Positions 49,275-58,034 of a DNA stretch of 64,000 nt are shown piece after piece. A program made the translations under genes and the position numbers. Source of the DNA: Sideroxydans sp. (GTDB lineage: Bacteria > Pseudomonadota > Gammaproteobacteria > Burkholderiales > Gallionellaceae); contig DAIDAG010000078.1 of assembly GCA_027310725.1 (NCBI GenBank), forward strand, positions 62,001 through 126,000. The letters are read 5' to 3'. Under the pieces are notes generated by a model, which ran no database searches, had not been told where the DNA came from, and saw only the letters and a program-made list of their open reading frames with translations. Each line of letters opens with the position of its first letter. The stretch's first letter is position 1.

Positions 49275-50063
49275 TCAGAAACAATTGCGATGCTGACCCC
49301 ATATCACTCTATACAGAGCATTCATGATCTCACCAGCCTTACCTTTTAAGTTGTAGTTTGATACACGATCAAGTTCAGTGGGGGTCCGATTTACCTGAAT
49401 AACACAGGCGCCACGCTCCGCTGCCTCAAAAGGCAAATCTGCCGCAGGATAAACTGAGGAAGATGTCCCGATACAAAAAAATACATCACACGTTTTAACA
49501 GCCATCTTGGCTTGCATCCATGAGTCCGCCGGCAAGTCTTCCCCAAACCAAACAACCCCCGGCCTTATCCACCCACCACATGATGGGCACTGCGGTGGCG
49601 CTAACCGGCCTCCATCAGGAAGCTCACCAGGGATTCGTGATGGCAACACATATGGATCGCCACAAGAGTAGCAACGCGGTTGCTGAAGGCTCCCATGTAG
49701 ATGGATGACATCTTTACTACCGGCTCGTTCATGAAGATCATCAACATTCTGAGTAATCAAAGTAAGCTTTGGAAAGCAGGAAACCATTGCGGCTATCGCT
49801 AAATGTGCAGAATTCGGAGGACAACGTTGCACCATCGCGCGACGCCATTCATACCAACCCCAAACAAAATCTCGATCCTTGGAAAAAGCCTCCCTTGTCG
49901 CAAGGCTCTCGGCATCAAATTCTTCCCACATACCAGTCATGGCATCTCGAAAAGTCGGTATTCCGCTTTCTTGAGAAACTCCAGCACCGGTAAATACGAC
50001 AACATGATTAGCCAACTCAAGCTGATCGATCATTTTCCTGTCAAAATTTATCTTCAAGCTCAA
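49275..50063 (-). CDS. SIR2-family NAD-dependent protein deacylase (sirtuin)
   Basis: A 262-residue sirtuin. Seen: NAD motif GAGVSQESGIPTFRD, TQNVDDLHERAG, catalytic His in VIHLHGSL, four zinc cysteines (CYSC...CPSC), and GTSSSVYPAADLP. It should deacylate lysines using NAD, releasing nicotinamide and O-acyl-ADP-ribose. The frame opens at a TTG (50063, AGGA just upstream); the first ATG is at 50033. It is third in an AT-richer cassette after the macro-domain and OGFr_N genes, 30 bases from the latter, and O-acetyl-ADP-ribose is a known macro-domain ligand, so a joint role is possible. Confidence 0.9.
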   Translation of the reverse strand: MSLKINFDRKMIDQLELANHVVVFTGAGVSQESGIPTFRDAMTGMWEEFDAESLATREAFSKDRDFVWGWYEWRRAMVQRCPPNSAHLAIAAMVSCFPKLTLITQNVDDLHERAGSKDVIHLHGSLQQPRCYSCGDPYVLPSRIPGELPDGGRLAPPQCPSCGGWIRPGVVWFGEDLPADSWMQAKMAVKTCDVFFCIGTSSSVYPAADLPFEAAERGACVIQVNRTPTELDRVSNYNLKGKAGEIMNALYRVIWGQHRNCF

Positions 50064-50092
50064 AACATCCTATTCTGTCCACAGAGAGAGCT

Positions 50093-50581
50093 TTAGCAAT
50101 TCTTTACCTGATATTGTGCCAACTCTGCGGACATGGCTTCATTCCAAAAATCTACCGCGGTACTAGACGGCTTGAACCCTAATTCGTTACATCGCTGCAT
50201 GATGAAATCATAAAACTTCATCGAAGGTACTTTTCCAAGTAAGAGCGCTGAAGATTTTAGTATTCTTGTGATTCGCAAGAGATTGTGATTGTTTGGTTTT
50301 GCCCAAAGCGACTCCTTACCGTAAAAAGATCGCATTATGGATAATGAACGATTAAGCGAATAATTGCAGACTTCATCTGCAACTATTCGCTCTGCTAAAT
50401 TGGTTGTTAAAATTGGGGCGCTAGGTGAATGGGCACTTCTCTCAAAAAGAGGGAATATCCATTGAATGTAATCATGCGTGCTCTCCAAATCTTCATTTGA
50501 ATAATTCCATATATCTGAAACCATTCTTCCGCGATTATCAGGCCTCTCCATCCTGAGGAAAGCAACAATTGAATCATCCAT
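50093..50581 (-). CDS. OGFr_N domain protein (opioid growth factor receptor-related)
   Basis: A 162-residue protein whose N-terminal 60 residues carry the OGFr_N signature: FLRMERPDNRGRMVSDIW, LESTHDYIQWIFPLFERS, SPSAPILT. The domain was named from a vertebrate receptor but occurs in scattered bacteria without known function; these proteins are helical and soluble. It has no catalytic motif. The start overlaps the macro-domain gene by eight bases, so the two are translationally coupled. AT-rich composition suggests acquisition with its neighbours. The family call rests on recognition of the conserved motif. Confidence 0.75.
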   Translation of the reverse strand: MDDSIVAFLRMERPDNRGRMVSDIWNYSNEDLESTHDYIQWIFPLFERSAHSPSAPILTTNLAERIVADEVCNYSLNRSLSIMRSFYGKESLWAKPNNHNLLRITRILKSSALLLGKVPSMKFYDFIMQRCNELGFKPSSTAVDFWNEAMSAELAQYQVKNC

Positions 50582-51416
50582 TTTCGAGCGCCTTCTTAAT
50601 ATCCTTCACGCTGGCGAATGCGTTACTATGAACCCTGATGGTAACTGTCATATTGTTGCAGCCGAACACTCCAAAGGCACCTAAGATGCCATCTATCATG
50701 GCCTTTATAGCCATCTTTGATACCACTCCGCCATGACCACTTCCAAAAACTGGGCAAGAAATCTCTAGGTAATTATTCGCTCTCGCTGTTTTGACTAATT
50801 CCTGCGAAGCATATGAAATGTTTATCGGTGTTGTGGTGAGTATTCCTTGATCGTTCTTTTCAGTGACTGCCGTAAATATTATGTTGTCACCTTTATTCAG
50901 AAAATCCTTTATTAACTTTGTTGAGCCAACTTTTTTTGGAACATTATCAAATAGATTTAGGATTTCGCCGTAGCGCGCCTCAACGCCACCTCCAAGGCAT
51001 GCATTGATGTACGCGCCAGCTGAACTGTTTTTACGCTTTAAGCATTCATCCTGAAATTCTGCATTCACTGGAAGGCCAACAACCTTATCCCCCAAACATC
51101 TTTCACTTTCAATATTTTCAATCTTGATTCTTATTCTTGAATTCGATGCATTGGCATTAGCGCTTTTGATTATAAGGTTGTCGCTTTCTTGCGTAATTCT
51201 CAACTTTTCAGCACTAGCAGCGCTTTTAGTCTTGGAAAAGCCATACAGCAATAAAATAAGTCCTAGCGAAATAAGTAGGATTACCTGCCAATTTGGTAAA
51301 TCTAATTGTAGGTATTTTTTTGATGCAAAAGCCCCAGCGATAATTACTAATCCTGTAATCATGACCGCCCCATAGGGCTTGATCACTTCCCATAAGTTCT
51401 TTATTGAATCAATCAT
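50574..51416 (-). CDS. Two-helix membrane protein with macro domain (type II Thoeris ThsA-like)
   Basis: A 280-residue protein with two membrane helices (about 16-34 and 43-61), a short linker, and a C-terminal macro-type domain (about 100-275: VVGLPVNAEF, SSAGAYINACLGG, ISCPVFGSGHGGVVSKMA). Two helices plus a macro domain is the architecture of the ThsA effector of type II Thoeris, where an ADP-ribose-derived signal triggers membrane disruption. No TIR gene is adjacent; instead OGFr_N and SIR2 genes follow. The ATG at 51416 is preferred over a TTG at 51434; both have weak ribosome sites. Strongly AT-rich. Confidence 0.7.
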   Translation of the reverse strand: MIDSIKNLWEVIKPYGAVMITGLVIIAGAFASKKYLQLDLPNWQVILLISLGLILLLYGFSKTKSAASAEKLRITQESDNLIIKSANANASNSRIRIKIENIESERCLGDKVVGLPVNAEFQDECLKRKNSSAGAYINACLGGGVEARYGEILNLFDNVPKKVGSTKLIKDFLNKGDNIIFTAVTEKNDQGILTTTPINISYASQELVKTARANNYLEISCPVFGSGHGGVVSKMAIKAMIDGILGAFGVFGCNNMTVTIRVHSNAFASVKDIKKALENG

Positions 51417-51561
51417 TTTATCAGTGAGTACCAATATCCAGAGTTAGTCTTGAGCTGGTGCTTTTTTAATGCAGCAGCAAATTTAGTCTTGCTCAACAGT
51501 TCAAGGAACAATAAAGCGTTAGAGGCGTACCGTAGTTAACTGAACGCCTTCGATTCCATAG

Positions 51562-54105
51562 TCAGTTCCTCAACGGCTTCCCATTCTTCAGCATGTACTC
51601 GATCCGGTCCTGCGTCTTGAAATGCCCCAGCAGCTCCATGAAGTGGCGCCGCTCCAGGTCGAGCAGCCATTGTTCGTCCACCACACTACCCGCATCCACA
51701 TCGCCGCCGCACAGGGTCTCGGCGACACGGCTGCCGATGTTGTAGTCGTACTCGGAGATGAAGTTGCCTTCGAGCATGTTGACCATCGCTGCCTGCAGGG
51801 TGGCGATGCCGGTGCGGCCGGCCACAGTGATCTGGCGCTGGTGCAGCGGCGGACGGTAGGCAGTGGCGTTAAGTGCTTTTGCCTCTTCCTTGGCGATGTG
51901 CAGCAGTTCGAAGCGGTTCAGCACGATGCGGTCGGACTGCCTGAGGTAGCCCATCTCGCGCGCCATCTCGGCGCTCTTGGCGACCTCGCCCATGGCGATG
52001 TTCTGGAAATATCTGCGCAGGTATGGGAAGACGTCGACGCGGTTGTCGCTGGCGAAGCGCTGCGCCTCTTGTGCCGCGCGCTGCGCCATCTCCTTGCAGC
52101 CGCCGCCTGCGGGCAACAGCCCCACGCCAACCTCGACCAGTCCGATGTAGGTTTCCAGCGTGGCGACGATGCGCGTGCAATGAATGGAGAATTCGCAGCC
52201 GCCGCCTAGCGCCAGCCCGTCCACCGCAGCGATGGTGGGCACGAGCGCATATTTCAGGCGCATCGAGACTTGCTGGAACTTGGCCACCACTGCCTCCACC
52301 TTGGGCACGTTGCCGGTGGCTGCATTGACGATCTCGCCCAGCCCGCCGCCGCCAGCGATGGTGTATTTGACGCGGCTGGCTGCCTGCTTGAAGCGGCCGA
52401 ACAGGCCTTCGTCCGGTGCCGGTTCCTGCATGCCCTGCATCAGTTGCAGCAGGTTGGCCCCGGCCGAGAACGGCGGCTCGGTCTGCCACAGGATCAGCGC
52501 GCTGAAATGCGCCTCGGCTTCGTTCACCGCGCGCAGGATGCCGTCCAGCACTTCGTTGCTGACGGTGTGCATCTTGCTCTTGAAGCTCAGGATGGCAATC
52601 GTATCTCCCGTGTGCCACAGGCGCACTTCGTCGGTCTCGAATACGGTTTCGCCGTAGTGGCGCTCCTCGCCGAGGGGCCGGTCCGGGTAGAGCTGGCGCT
52701 GGTAGACCGGGAGGGTGGATCGGGGTTGGTAGTGTCCGGCTTTATTCGACGCTGGTTCCCCCACCCCTAGCCCCTCCCCCGGAGGGAGAGGGGAATAGGA
52801 ACCTTGCATGCCGTGCACTGCAGTGCGTGACGGATCTGTGGCCCACGCGGGCAGCGGTGTAGTTGCCATCGCCTTGCCGGCGGCGATATCGTCGCTGATC
52901 CATCCCGCCACTTGCTGCCAGCCTGCCGCCTGCCAGATCTCGAACGGGCCGTTGTCCCAACCGAAGCCCCAGCGCACGGCCAAGTCGAGGTCGCGTGTGT
53001 TGTTCGCAATGGATTCGAGTTGCAAGGCGCAATAGTGGAACACGTCGCGGAAAGTCGCCCACAGGAACTGCGCCTGCGGATGCGGGTTGCTGCGCAGTCC
53101 GGCGAGTTTCTTCGCCCAGTCGCGTTCGCGCAGGATGTCCTTCACGCCGTCGTCCACTTTGGCATCGGAGAGGCGGTATTCCCGCGTGTGCAGGTCCAGC
53201 ACATGGATCTCCTTGCCGATCTTCATGTAGACGCCGCGTTTGGTCTTCTGCCCCAGGGAGCCCTGGTCGACCAGGTATTTGAACCAGCTCGGCAGCTCGA
53301 AGTGCTTGTGCCAGGGATCGTCGGTCAGGTTCTCGCGCATGGTGTTGACCACATGCGCGAACACATCCAGTCCGACCACGTCCAGCGTGCGGAAGGTTGC
53401 GCTCTTGGGGCGACCGAGGTAGCGCCCGGTGAGAGCATCCACCATGTCGAAGCCGAGATTGAACGCCGCTGCATGGTGCTTGGTGGCGAGCATGGAAAAC
53501 ACGCCAATGCGGTTGGCGATGAAGTTGGGCGTGTCCTTGGCGCGTACCACACCCTTGCCCAGCGTGGAGACAAGGAAGGTTTCCAGTTGGTCGAGCAGTT
53601 CCACTTCTGTACCTTTGCATGGAATGAGTTCGACCAGATGCATATAGCGCGGCGGGTTGAAAAAGTGGATGCCGCAGAAAAGATGGCGCAGGTTCTCGGG
53701 GAACGCTTCTGCAAGTTTGTTGATGGACAAGCCGGAAGTATTGGTAGCAAAAATGGCGTTCGCATTCACGAACGGTGCGACCTTGCGGTACAGGTCGGAT
53801 TTCCAGTCCATACGCTCGGCGATGGCTTCGATGATCAGGTCGCACTCGCGCAGTTTTTCCAGGTGCTGCTCGTAGTTCGCAGGCTGGATGTAAGTGATCT
53901 TCGTGGGACTGGAGATGGGTGCAGGCTCAAGCTTTTTCAAACCGTCCAGTGCCTTGTTCACGTTGCCGTTCGGGTCGCCCTCCTTCGCCGGCAACTCGAA
54001 CAACAGCGTTTCGACGTTGGCATTGACCAGGTGCGCGGCGATCTGCGCGCCCATCACCCCGGCACCGAGCACGGCGACTTTGCGTATTTGAAAATTCTTG
54101 CTCAT
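51562..54105 (-). CDS. 3-hydroxyacyl-CoA dehydrogenase / enoyl-CoA hydratase (FadB-type), with repeat-derived insert
   Basis: An 847-residue bifunctional enzyme. The N-terminal half is the dehydrogenase (NAD motif GAGVMGAQIAAHL, catalytic His in GIHFFNPPRYMHLVELI); the C-terminal part is a crotonase domain (LGGGCEFSIHCTRIVA, GLVEVGVGLLPAGGG). It performs the hydration and oxidation steps of beta-oxidation. Residues 438-450 (SPLPPGEGLGVGE) are the translation of a palindromic GC-rich repeat at 52756-52794 in the interdomain linker. The start at 54105 has GGAGAA upstream. It follows a FadL gene in the same operon. Confidence 0.9.
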   Translation of the reverse strand: MSKNFQIRKVAVLGAGVMGAQIAAHLVNANVETLLFELPAKEGDPNGNVNKALDGLKKLEPAPISSPTKITYIQPANYEQHLEKLRECDLIIEAIAERMDWKSDLYRKVAPFVNANAIFATNTSGLSINKLAEAFPENLRHLFCGIHFFNPPRYMHLVELIPCKGTEVELLDQLETFLVSTLGKGVVRAKDTPNFIANRIGVFSMLATKHHAAAFNLGFDMVDALTGRYLGRPKSATFRTLDVVGLDVFAHVVNTMRENLTDDPWHKHFELPSWFKYLVDQGSLGQKTKRGVYMKIGKEIHVLDLHTREYRLSDAKVDDGVKDILRERDWAKKLAGLRSNPHPQAQFLWATFRDVFHYCALQLESIANNTRDLDLAVRWGFGWDNGPFEIWQAAGWQQVAGWISDDIAAGKAMATTPLPAWATDPSRTAVHGMQGSYSPLPPGEGLGVGEPASNKAGHYQPRSTLPVYQRQLYPDRPLGEERHYGETVFETDEVRLWHTGDTIAILSFKSKMHTVSNEVLDGILRAVNEAEAHFSALILWQTEPPFSAGANLLQLMQGMQEPAPDEGLFGRFKQAASRVKYTIAGGGGLGEIVNAATGNVPKVEAVVAKFQQVSMRLKYALVPTIAAVDGLALGGGCEFSIHCTRIVATLETYIGLVEVGVGLLPAGGGCKEMAQRAAQEAQRFASDNRVDVFPYLRRYFQNIAMGEVAKSAEMAREMGYLRQSDRIVLNRFELLHIAKEEAKALNATAYRPPLHQRQITVAGRTGIATLQAAMVNMLEGNFISEYDYNIGSRVAETLCGGDVDAGSVVDEQWLLDLERRHFMELLGHFKTQDRIEYMLKNGKPLRN
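52756..52794. repeat. Palindromic GC-rich repeat inside the fadB-like gene
   Basis: CCCCTCCCCC and GGAGGGAGAGGGG form a hairpin (52771-52793) preceded by CCCCCACCCCTAG. This is the common proteobacterial intergenic repeat type (CCCTCTCC...GGAGAGGG) but here it lies in frame within a gene and encodes SPLPPGEGLGVGE. Confidence 0.75.
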
Positions 54106-54168
54106 AGCATTTCTCCAGAAACAATAAAGAGGGAAGACGCGAAGTCTTCCCTTTGCATCCATTACATC

Positions 54169-55368
54169 CTAAAAGTTCTGAGTGTATTGCACGCTCAGGA
54201 TATCAACCTTGTTGCTATAGGTTCCCACGAGGGCCGGCGCAGGTGTTGGCGAATTGATGGAAGAATCTTTCACGAACAAATGCGCATAGCCGAAATCGAT
54301 CGCATTGTCTTTTTTGGGTTTGTACTGCCCACCCAAGGCCAGCCAGGTGCGGTTGTTATCGGGAATACGCGCAGTGCGGCTTGCATCCGGAACGGGTGAC
54401 TGGTCATACGCCAATCCGGCGCGCGCCGTCCATTGCTCGTTGTAGTGATGGGTCGCTCCTACCGAGTAGCGCAAGGTATCTTTCCAGTTCTCAACGGTAT
54501 TTGAAATGGAAGCACCGGAAGCATTCACCACATTGACCTGCTTGAACGTGCTCCAGCCTGTCCAGGTGATATCGGCCATGACTTCATAGGTGTCGTTCAT
54601 CTGGTGAAATACACTGAACGACCACGAATCCGGCAGCTTGATCGCCAATGACACAGGGCCGTTGGCCGCGGGCAAGGATGTTGCCACCGTGCCATGCAGT
54701 GTGTAGCTGACCGAAGAACGATAAGCCGTACCGATACGTGTCTTGTCATCGACGTTGTACAGCGCACCCACGTTATATCCCCAGGCATTGTCTGTTCCCT
54801 GCACCACCGATGTGCCGAGTACCGGCCCCCCGTAGTTGCTCAACTCGCCGCTGATGTGCTGGTAATCAAGCCCGGCGCCAACACTCAGCGCATCATTCAC
54901 CTGATACGCGATGGAAGGGTTGAGGTTGACGGTATCCAGCCTGGACTTGAGAGCCTGGTTCTGCCCGGCCCAACCGGCAGGATATTCGGTCTGCAATCCG
55001 AACGGAGCATTCAACCCCAGACCGGCTGTCAAACCCGGTTTCAATTCCATCGTCAAATAGGCATTCGGCACGATCGAAGTGCCTCCTGCATCACCCCCGC
55101 TTGGAACGCCGCTTGAAGACGTGTACTTTGCCGAGGGCGTGATCGCATGGGCTGCAACGACCACCTGATTGCCACTCAGGCGCGACATGCCGGCCGGATT
55201 GAAGAACACCGTGCTGGCATCTTCGGCGCTGGCTGAACCGCCCGCGAAAGCATTTCCCAAACCGCTGGCGCTTTGCTCGATCAAGGCAAATCCGGAGGCG
55301 GAAGCCGCACCCGACATCACCAGCAACGCACTTGCCACGGACCAGCTTATCATTGTCTGCTTGAACAT
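54169..55368 (-). CDS. FadL/OmpP1-family long-chain fatty acid transporter, copy 1
   Basis: A 399-residue outer-membrane protein with signal peptide (WSVASALLVMSGAASA), the N-terminal hatch signature SASGLGNAFAGGSASAEDAS and the FFNPAGMSRL motif, followed by a 14-strand barrel ending in a terminal Phe (VQYTQNF). Family members let long-chain fatty acids or other hydrophobic compounds diffuse through the outer membrane. AGAGGAAA lies before the ATG. It is between the GDSL esterase and the FadB-type gene. A second copy lies at 56686. Confidence 0.92.
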   Translation of the reverse strand: MFKQTMISWSVASALLVMSGAASASGFALIEQSASGLGNAFAGGSASAEDASTVFFNPAGMSRLSGNQVVVAAHAITPSAKYTSSSGVPSGGDAGGTSIVPNAYLTMELKPGLTAGLGLNAPFGLQTEYPAGWAGQNQALKSRLDTVNLNPSIAYQVNDALSVGAGLDYQHISGELSNYGGPVLGTSVVQGTDNAWGYNVGALYNVDDKTRIGTAYRSSVSYTLHGTVATSLPAANGPVSLAIKLPDSWSFSVFHQMNDTYEVMADITWTGWSTFKQVNVVNASGASISNTVENWKDTLRYSVGATHHYNEQWTARAGLAYDQSPVPDASRTARIPDNNRTWLALGGQYKPKKDNAIDFGYAHLFVKDSSINSPTPAPALVGTYSNKVDILSVQYTQNF

Positions 55369-55425
55369 GATGATTTCCTCTTTTAAGAATTTATCAGGAT
55401 GCCTTTATTTGGGACATCCAAAGAA

Positions 55426-56469
55426 TCAGTACCAGCCTTTGTTGGTCATTGCCTGCAGAATATATGTAGCAAACAGTGCATAACCATATGGCGTCGGGTG
55501 AACGGCATCGGCATAAAGATAGTGTGCATCTACAGCAGGAATCAGCGTGGAGGGCGTACAGAACAACGATGAGTTGTTCGGTAACGCCGCGATATTGCAG
55601 GCTGGGGCTATTACATTGCTCAGGTTGTATTTGGCGGGATTAGCCACTTCATCTCCGCTTGCTGTAAACGCATCAACATTGAGTACATTGGGGCTGTCCG
55701 GCAAATCGGCTTTCAGCTGCGCATTGAATGCTGAAACCAAGGTGTCAATCAGGGCAACATTAGCACCAAGCGATACCCCATAAGGAGTCTGGCCAATATC
55801 GGGAATGTTCGCCACTACGACGTATTTCGCCCCGTTGGCGATGATCTGTGTTTTCACATCATTTGCCAATTCGGCAGCTGCCGTTTGTACAGCTGCGACG
55901 GCACTTGCTGGGCTTACTGCACTAGCCGCGACATAGGCTGCTTGTGTAAACACATCATTCGCACCTGCCATAACCAGCACTAACTCACTGCCCGAGAACT
56001 TGTTGCCGGTAATAGCAGCCAGATGATTTTGAATTTGCTGAAGTACCGGCACTGTCATCGCGCCAGAACCCGGCCCCAAAGTCGAATCAGTATTTCCTAC
56101 CCCCGGCTGCAAAGTGACCCGAGCTCCCCCTTCTGCATATCCAAAACATCCTGGGTGAGCAACTGGTACAACACCAAAACCGCCGGTCAAAGCCGCACAT
56201 GTCCCTAGGCCAAGTGATGCGGCTGTCAGTTCTGTCCAATTGGTTAGCGTAGGTGGCGTGGCGGAAGCGGCATTGATCGTGAATTGCCCCCCTCCTGCAG
56301 CAAGGATCGGTCCCACCTTGTAGGAACCGACATCGCTCAAACTATCACCGAACGAGACTTGCGAGGTGAACCTGGGTTTTGCGGGCAAATCGCTGTTGCT
56401 CCCACCCCCACCGCAACCTGCAAGAATGATGGAAATCAGAATTGCCGAAACAATTTTCAACTGATGCAT
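55426..56469 (-). CDS. SGNH/GDSL-family esterase, lipoprotein
   Basis: A 347-residue exported hydrolase. The signal sequence ends with lipobox LAGC (Cys19), so it should be lipid-anchored. Catalytic blocks are visible: FGDSLSD with Ser43, VMAGANDVF (block III Asn) and DAVHPTPYGYAL with the Asp-x-x-His pair. Such enzymes hydrolyse esters of fatty acids or lipids. It is encoded between two FadL genes in the beta-oxidation operon, so it probably liberates fatty acids at the cell surface for uptake. AAGGAG seven bases before the ATG at 56469. Confidence 0.9.
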   Translation of the reverse strand: MHQLKIVSAILISIILAGCGGGGSNSDLPAKPRFTSQVSFGDSLSDVGSYKVGPILAAGGGQFTINAASATPPTLTNWTELTAASLGLGTCAALTGGFGVVPVAHPGCFGYAEGGARVTLQPGVGNTDSTLGPGSGAMTVPVLQQIQNHLAAITGNKFSGSELVLVMAGANDVFTQAAYVAASAVSPASAVAAVQTAAAELANDVKTQIIANGAKYVVVANIPDIGQTPYGVSLGANVALIDTLVSAFNAQLKADLPDSPNVLNVDAFTASGDEVANPAKYNLSNVIAPACNIAALPNNSSLFCTPSTLIPAVDAHYLYADAVHPTPYGYALFATYILQAMTNKGWY

Positions 56470-56685
56470 TTGAATTCTCCTTAGTTGTACAAGCAAAATT
56501 CCTGACCGTCATTACTGCAATCGCCCGATTCGAGCAAATCTCGGACGAAGACGACTGTCATTCCCCGTATTACATTTGAACCCACGCTAAACTATTGCGA
56601 AAAAATCATTCCCAGCTTGATACATCGATCTTCTTCGGCCGCCCCTTCCGGCGAACGCTTTCAATCAACCAACCGATCCGGCTGG

Positions 56686-57972
56686 TTAGAAACTATACGC
56701 GTACTGCATAGTCACGATATCGATGCCGCTGCTGTAGGCCCCCACCAGATTGCCTGCGCCGGTTGCAGTCTGGTCGTTGGCAATGGAGGTATCCTTGACG
56801 AACAAGTGGGCATAACCGAAATCCACCTTGCTGGCATCGGAAATTTTGTACTGGCCGCCGAACGTCAGCCAGGTGCGGTTGTTGTCCGGAATGCGCGCGG
56901 TGAGGTAAGCAGCGGGCACCGGCGTCTGATCGTAGGCCACACCAAAGCGAGCCAGCCATTGTTCGTTGTAGTGATAGGTCGATCCCAGGCTGAAACGCCA
57001 GGTGTTGGTCCAGTTTTCCGGCGTTGTCTGCAAAACGCTCCCGTTGGTACGGGTGACCACCATTTGCTGCATGACACTCCATCCTGTCCAGCTTGCATCG
57101 GCCATCACGTCCCACTTGTCGTTCAATCGACGAAAGCCGCTGATCGAGGCCATATCGGGCATGCTGATCGGCAGCGACACATTGCCATTCTGAAGTGTCG
57201 CCTGCCCTTGCAATGCGGCAGGGACATTGCTGAAGCTGACCGAGCCATTCAGGTTGTAGTTGATCTTCGAGCGATACGACAGCCCGATGCGGGTATCCGG
57301 GGTGACATTGAACAAAACCCCGAAGTTGTAGCCCCAGGCCGAATCGCTGCCGCTCATCGAGCTGACTCCTTCACCGGGTGCGAACCCGCCCGAGAGCGCG
57401 GTGTAGTTCACCGCATTGGAAAGATCGCCGGTGATGTGCTGATAGCTCAGCCCGATACCCAGGCTGACGGTGTCGTTCATCTCGTATGAAAGCGAGGGAT
57501 TCAGGTTGATGGTTCGAATCCTGGAGTTGATCGCCTGAAAGCGTCCAACCCAGGTCGGGTCGTATTGGGTCTGCAAACCGAATGGAGAATTGATGCCCAG
57601 GCCGAAGCGCAGGGCAGGCTCGATCTCCATCACCAGATAGGTGTTGGGCACCAGTACCAAGCTGCCTGCATCGCCCCCATTGTCGCCAAAAGGTTGCAGC
57701 GCTGCGCCCGTCGATCCGGTGTTCGAGAATTTGATCGAGGGCTGGATCAGGCTGCCGGCAACGGTCACCTGGTTACCCTTCAGCCTGGACATGCCGGCCG
57801 GGTTGAAGAAGATGGTGGTCGCATCTTCGGCCCCGGCCGCGCCACCGGCAAAGGCATTGCCCAGTCCGCTGCTTTGCTCGATCAATGCAAACGCGGCCGC
57901 CGCGGCATTTCCCGACATCGCCACCAATGCGCTTGTCACGGACATGGCGATCAACGATTTATATAACTTCAT
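56686..57972 (-). CDS. FadL/OmpP1-family long-chain fatty acid transporter, copy 2
   Basis: A 428-residue FadL-type barrel with signal peptide (SVTSALVAMSGNAAAAA), hatch motif QSSGLGNAFAGGAAGAEDAT and FFNPAGMSRLKGNQV, ending MQYAYSF. It is clearly paralogous to the copy at 54169 (shared stretches such as RIPDNNRTWL and DFGYAHLFVKD), so the operon has a duplicated porin. The two may differ in chain-length preference. The start at 57972 begins the signal peptide; the open frame extends upstream without signal. Confidence 0.92.
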   Translation of the reverse strand: MKLYKSLIAMSVTSALVAMSGNAAAAAFALIEQSSGLGNAFAGGAAGAEDATTIFFNPAGMSRLKGNQVTVAGSLIQPSIKFSNTGSTGAALQPFGDNGGDAGSLVLVPNTYLVMEIEPALRFGLGINSPFGLQTQYDPTWVGRFQAINSRIRTINLNPSLSYEMNDTVSLGIGLSYQHITGDLSNAVNYTALSGGFAPGEGVSSMSGSDSAWGYNFGVLFNVTPDTRIGLSYRSKINYNLNGSVSFSNVPAALQGQATLQNGNVSLPISMPDMASISGFRRLNDKWDVMADASWTGWSVMQQMVVTRTNGSVLQTTPENWTNTWRFSLGSTYHYNEQWLARFGVAYDQTPVPAAYLTARIPDNNRTWLTFGGQYKISDASKVDFGYAHLFVKDTSIANDQTATGAGNLVGAYSSGIDIVTMQYAYSF

Positions 57973-58034
57973 GACTGACTCTTTTTCCTGAAACCAAAGA
58001 TTCCCCGGCTGCACACAACAGCTGTGCCAACCAG

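Noticed and set aside
49275-51416. Calling the cassette a complete type II Thoeris system
   Set aside because: No TIR-domain (ThsB) gene is adjacent in the window, and the macro-domain match is from architecture and motif reading only.
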